Shown here: in pieces, positions 62,301-64,000 of the stretch
How positions within the stretch are numbered: position 1 is the stretch's first letter
Layout of the letters: each line of letters starts with the position of its first letter
From: Takifugu bimaculatus
Taxonomy: Eukaryota > Chordata > Actinopteri > Tetraodontiformes > Tetraodontidae
Length of the DNA stretch: 64,000 nt
NCBI GenBank assembly: GCA_004026145.2
Contig: CP034993.1
Span: forward strand, 10,659,796 to 10,723,795
Reading direction: 5' to 3'
Notes under the pieces: model-generated
What the model was told of the DNA's origin: nothing
The model's input: only the letters and a program-made list of their open reading frames with translations
The model's database searches: none
Program-made: the position numbers and the translations under genes

Positions 62301-64000
62301 GCCTTTCCAGTATGTTAACTAGAACTGTCTTCATCTGGCCAATACCTTCCTTCCTAATTTAACATTGAGTCATGCTGAGAGGCTGTTTTGTGTTTCTCCT
62401 TGTTTCTCTTTTGCTTTGCTGAATCAGCACGATTATGTATCGAAAGCTAGTTTGTTGCTTTGTGAATTGACAATTACCAAATCCCATCCACTGGCAGAGG
62501 GATGCAGTGCATCTGCGTGACCTCAAAAAGGCACCTCGTGTTCAACGTCTCGGTGATGCAAAGTGATGTGTACTAATTCTACATCTGCTCAAACCAAACA
62601 GGGCCCCGACCATCATCCAAGAGATGTGCACGATTCCTGCATCTGCTCAAACTAAACAGGGCTCGGAAGATCAGCCAAGTTTAAAAAGAAAACCATCTCC
62701 TACTACACCCTCTCTGTGTAAAATGATATTCCTTTGAGTGGTTCTATCTCATGGACATCTTTTTGCACCAGTTTAAACCGCTTTTGCACAGTGGTTAGTT
62801 TAATAAGGACTAATAAAGGCTTTTATATTTTGCGATATATTCGATCTGGCTCTGAAATTGGTCTGCAGTTAGCAGGAAATTAAGTCGTAGCACCTGTCTC
62901 CCACTGAGGAGGTGAAAAATTTGAAAAGCACTCTCAGAACATCTGAAATACCTAAACAGCTGCATTTTGTGCAAATCTGCTAGATCTTGGCGTTTCATAT
63001 TCATCACAACCAATGAAACAAATCCAAAGATGAAATATTGAGCCCATTTGTTTGTTCTTAAAAGGCTTTAAGCGCCACCGTTTATGCATATTTTTCCAGC
63101 CAAAGTGCATCGGGCTGCTCAAATTTGTTTTCCCCTGCTGTTCTGCATAACAGCGCCACGCTATCATGCACAGGCGGGAGTCTGGTGAAGGGAGTCTATT
63201 CATAATTCAAAGATGCAACAAGGCAGAAGCTGCGCTGGTGTCAGAAAATAACAAATTGGTGGTGGAGAGAGTTGAATTTGTATCTGCTTACAGAGGTTGA
63301 CTGCATTATACATAGTGCAGGTGCCTCTCAGTGTGTGGTAATAGGATATATGATGGATGGCCAAGTCAGATGGCCTCCCATTCCTCTGGGTAATTCATCT
63401 GTTTATCTGCCTATTTATTTATTCCTTCATCAAAACACCCTGGATTTGTTTAAGGTGTAGTAGCAGCTGAGGTGTTGGTCGGTCTTTTCTCTGGTGTGGA
63501 TGTTCTTTGTGGGGCGCGTCTGAGGTTCAGGGACGTGTGTGTTGAAGATACTTTGCTGTATCTCCACCACAAGGCTCAGGCTTTATTGGACCTAAATGCT
63601 GTATGTGATCTAATTGAATCATATCACGTTCATTTGATCTCAGGTATAAACAAAGCTGCTGGAACTTTGACGCCGCGCAAAGATGTTAGACATCAAACCT
63701 TTTGATCGTTGACCTTTAACCTTATAACCGCCACCCTATTAAGGACGTCCCTCAGGTGCCTGCACACGCCCGAGGCAGATCAGTTCCCTGGTCCCAATTC
63801 TGGATGATTCCCACCATGTTTCCCAATCAGCCAGGCCAGATTGAAGCTCAACCATCTCTTCTAGATCCCCCTTATAAATCCTCTTTTTACAAGTATGAGT
63901 TTTACTTTCACTCTGTTTTATGGACAGCTTGTTAAAAGTCTTTGGTTATTTTTATGTCGCTCCCTTTAACAGAAGTCCTCACATACAAATTATTGCTTTA
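59331..64000. other. Region with no recognised gene
   Basis: After the proposed end of adgrd2 no exon with recognisable protein similarity was found on either strand. Open frames are short and overlapping. A 58-bp imperfect duplication (62575-62690) and a short (TATAA)n-like stretch near 61560-61578 are present. The first part may be adgrd2 3' UTR. Confidence 0.5.
62575..62690. repeat. Imperfect 58-bp tandem duplication
   Basis: CATCTGCTCAAACCAAACAG (from 62582) recurs with one change from 62640, and shared flanks include ATCATCCAAG and ATCAGCCAAG. Two copies only. Confidence 0.65.

Overview
The window looks like vertebrate genomic DNA, most likely from a percomorph-type teleost fish. The evidence is short GT-AG introns, many AC/GT microsatellites, a repeat family with TTAGGG-like motifs that resembles a common fish element, and three neighbouring genes whose products match vertebrate CAMSAP2, DDX59 and KIF14. 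These three are also neighbours on human 1q32.1. No bacterial, organellar or viral genes were recognised. Most long open reading frames here are chance or antisense frames. The real genes were rebuilt exon by exon from splice sites, reading phase and remembered family sequences.

Layout. (1) 1-10,901, minus strand: the 5' part of camsap2. Four coding exons are visible and the rest runs off the left edge. (2) 10,902-12,194: a head-to-head promoter region shared by camsap2 and ddx59, with a full palindromic CRE. (3) 12,195-15,849, plus: complete ddx59, seven coding exons, 631 codons. (4) 15,850-16,398: the kif14 promoter with CRE, CCAAT box and a CHR-like TTTGAA element. (5) 16,399-28,001, plus: kif14, about 29 coding exons covering motor, FHA and coiled-coil regions. 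Two single-base frame breaks and an unusual C-terminus are present. (6) 29,131-59,330, plus: an adhesion GPCR of the ADGRD group, best called adgrd2. It has 24 exons in one continuous phase chain (about 1,051 residues): signal peptide, half of a C-type lectin fold, pentraxin/LamG, GAIN/GPS and 7TM. TM7 and the tail lie far downstream of TM6, beyond a 13-kb intron. (7) Within that intron, a decayed HIPK-like kinase sequence (40,229-40,768) and one copy of an interspersed repeat. An inverted copy of the repeat lies 9 kb further on. (8) 59,331-64,000: no gene recognised.

Functions. CAMSAP2 binds microtubule minus ends, KIF14 is a mitotic/cytokinetic kinesin, DDX59 is a DEAD-box RNA helicase with a zf-HIT finger, and ADGRD2 is an orphan adhesion receptor. 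They are linked by old synteny rather than a common pathway. The most interesting points are the frame-broken kif14, the truncated lectin domain on the adhesion GPCR, the 13-kb intron splitting TM6 from TM7, and the HIPK-like relic.
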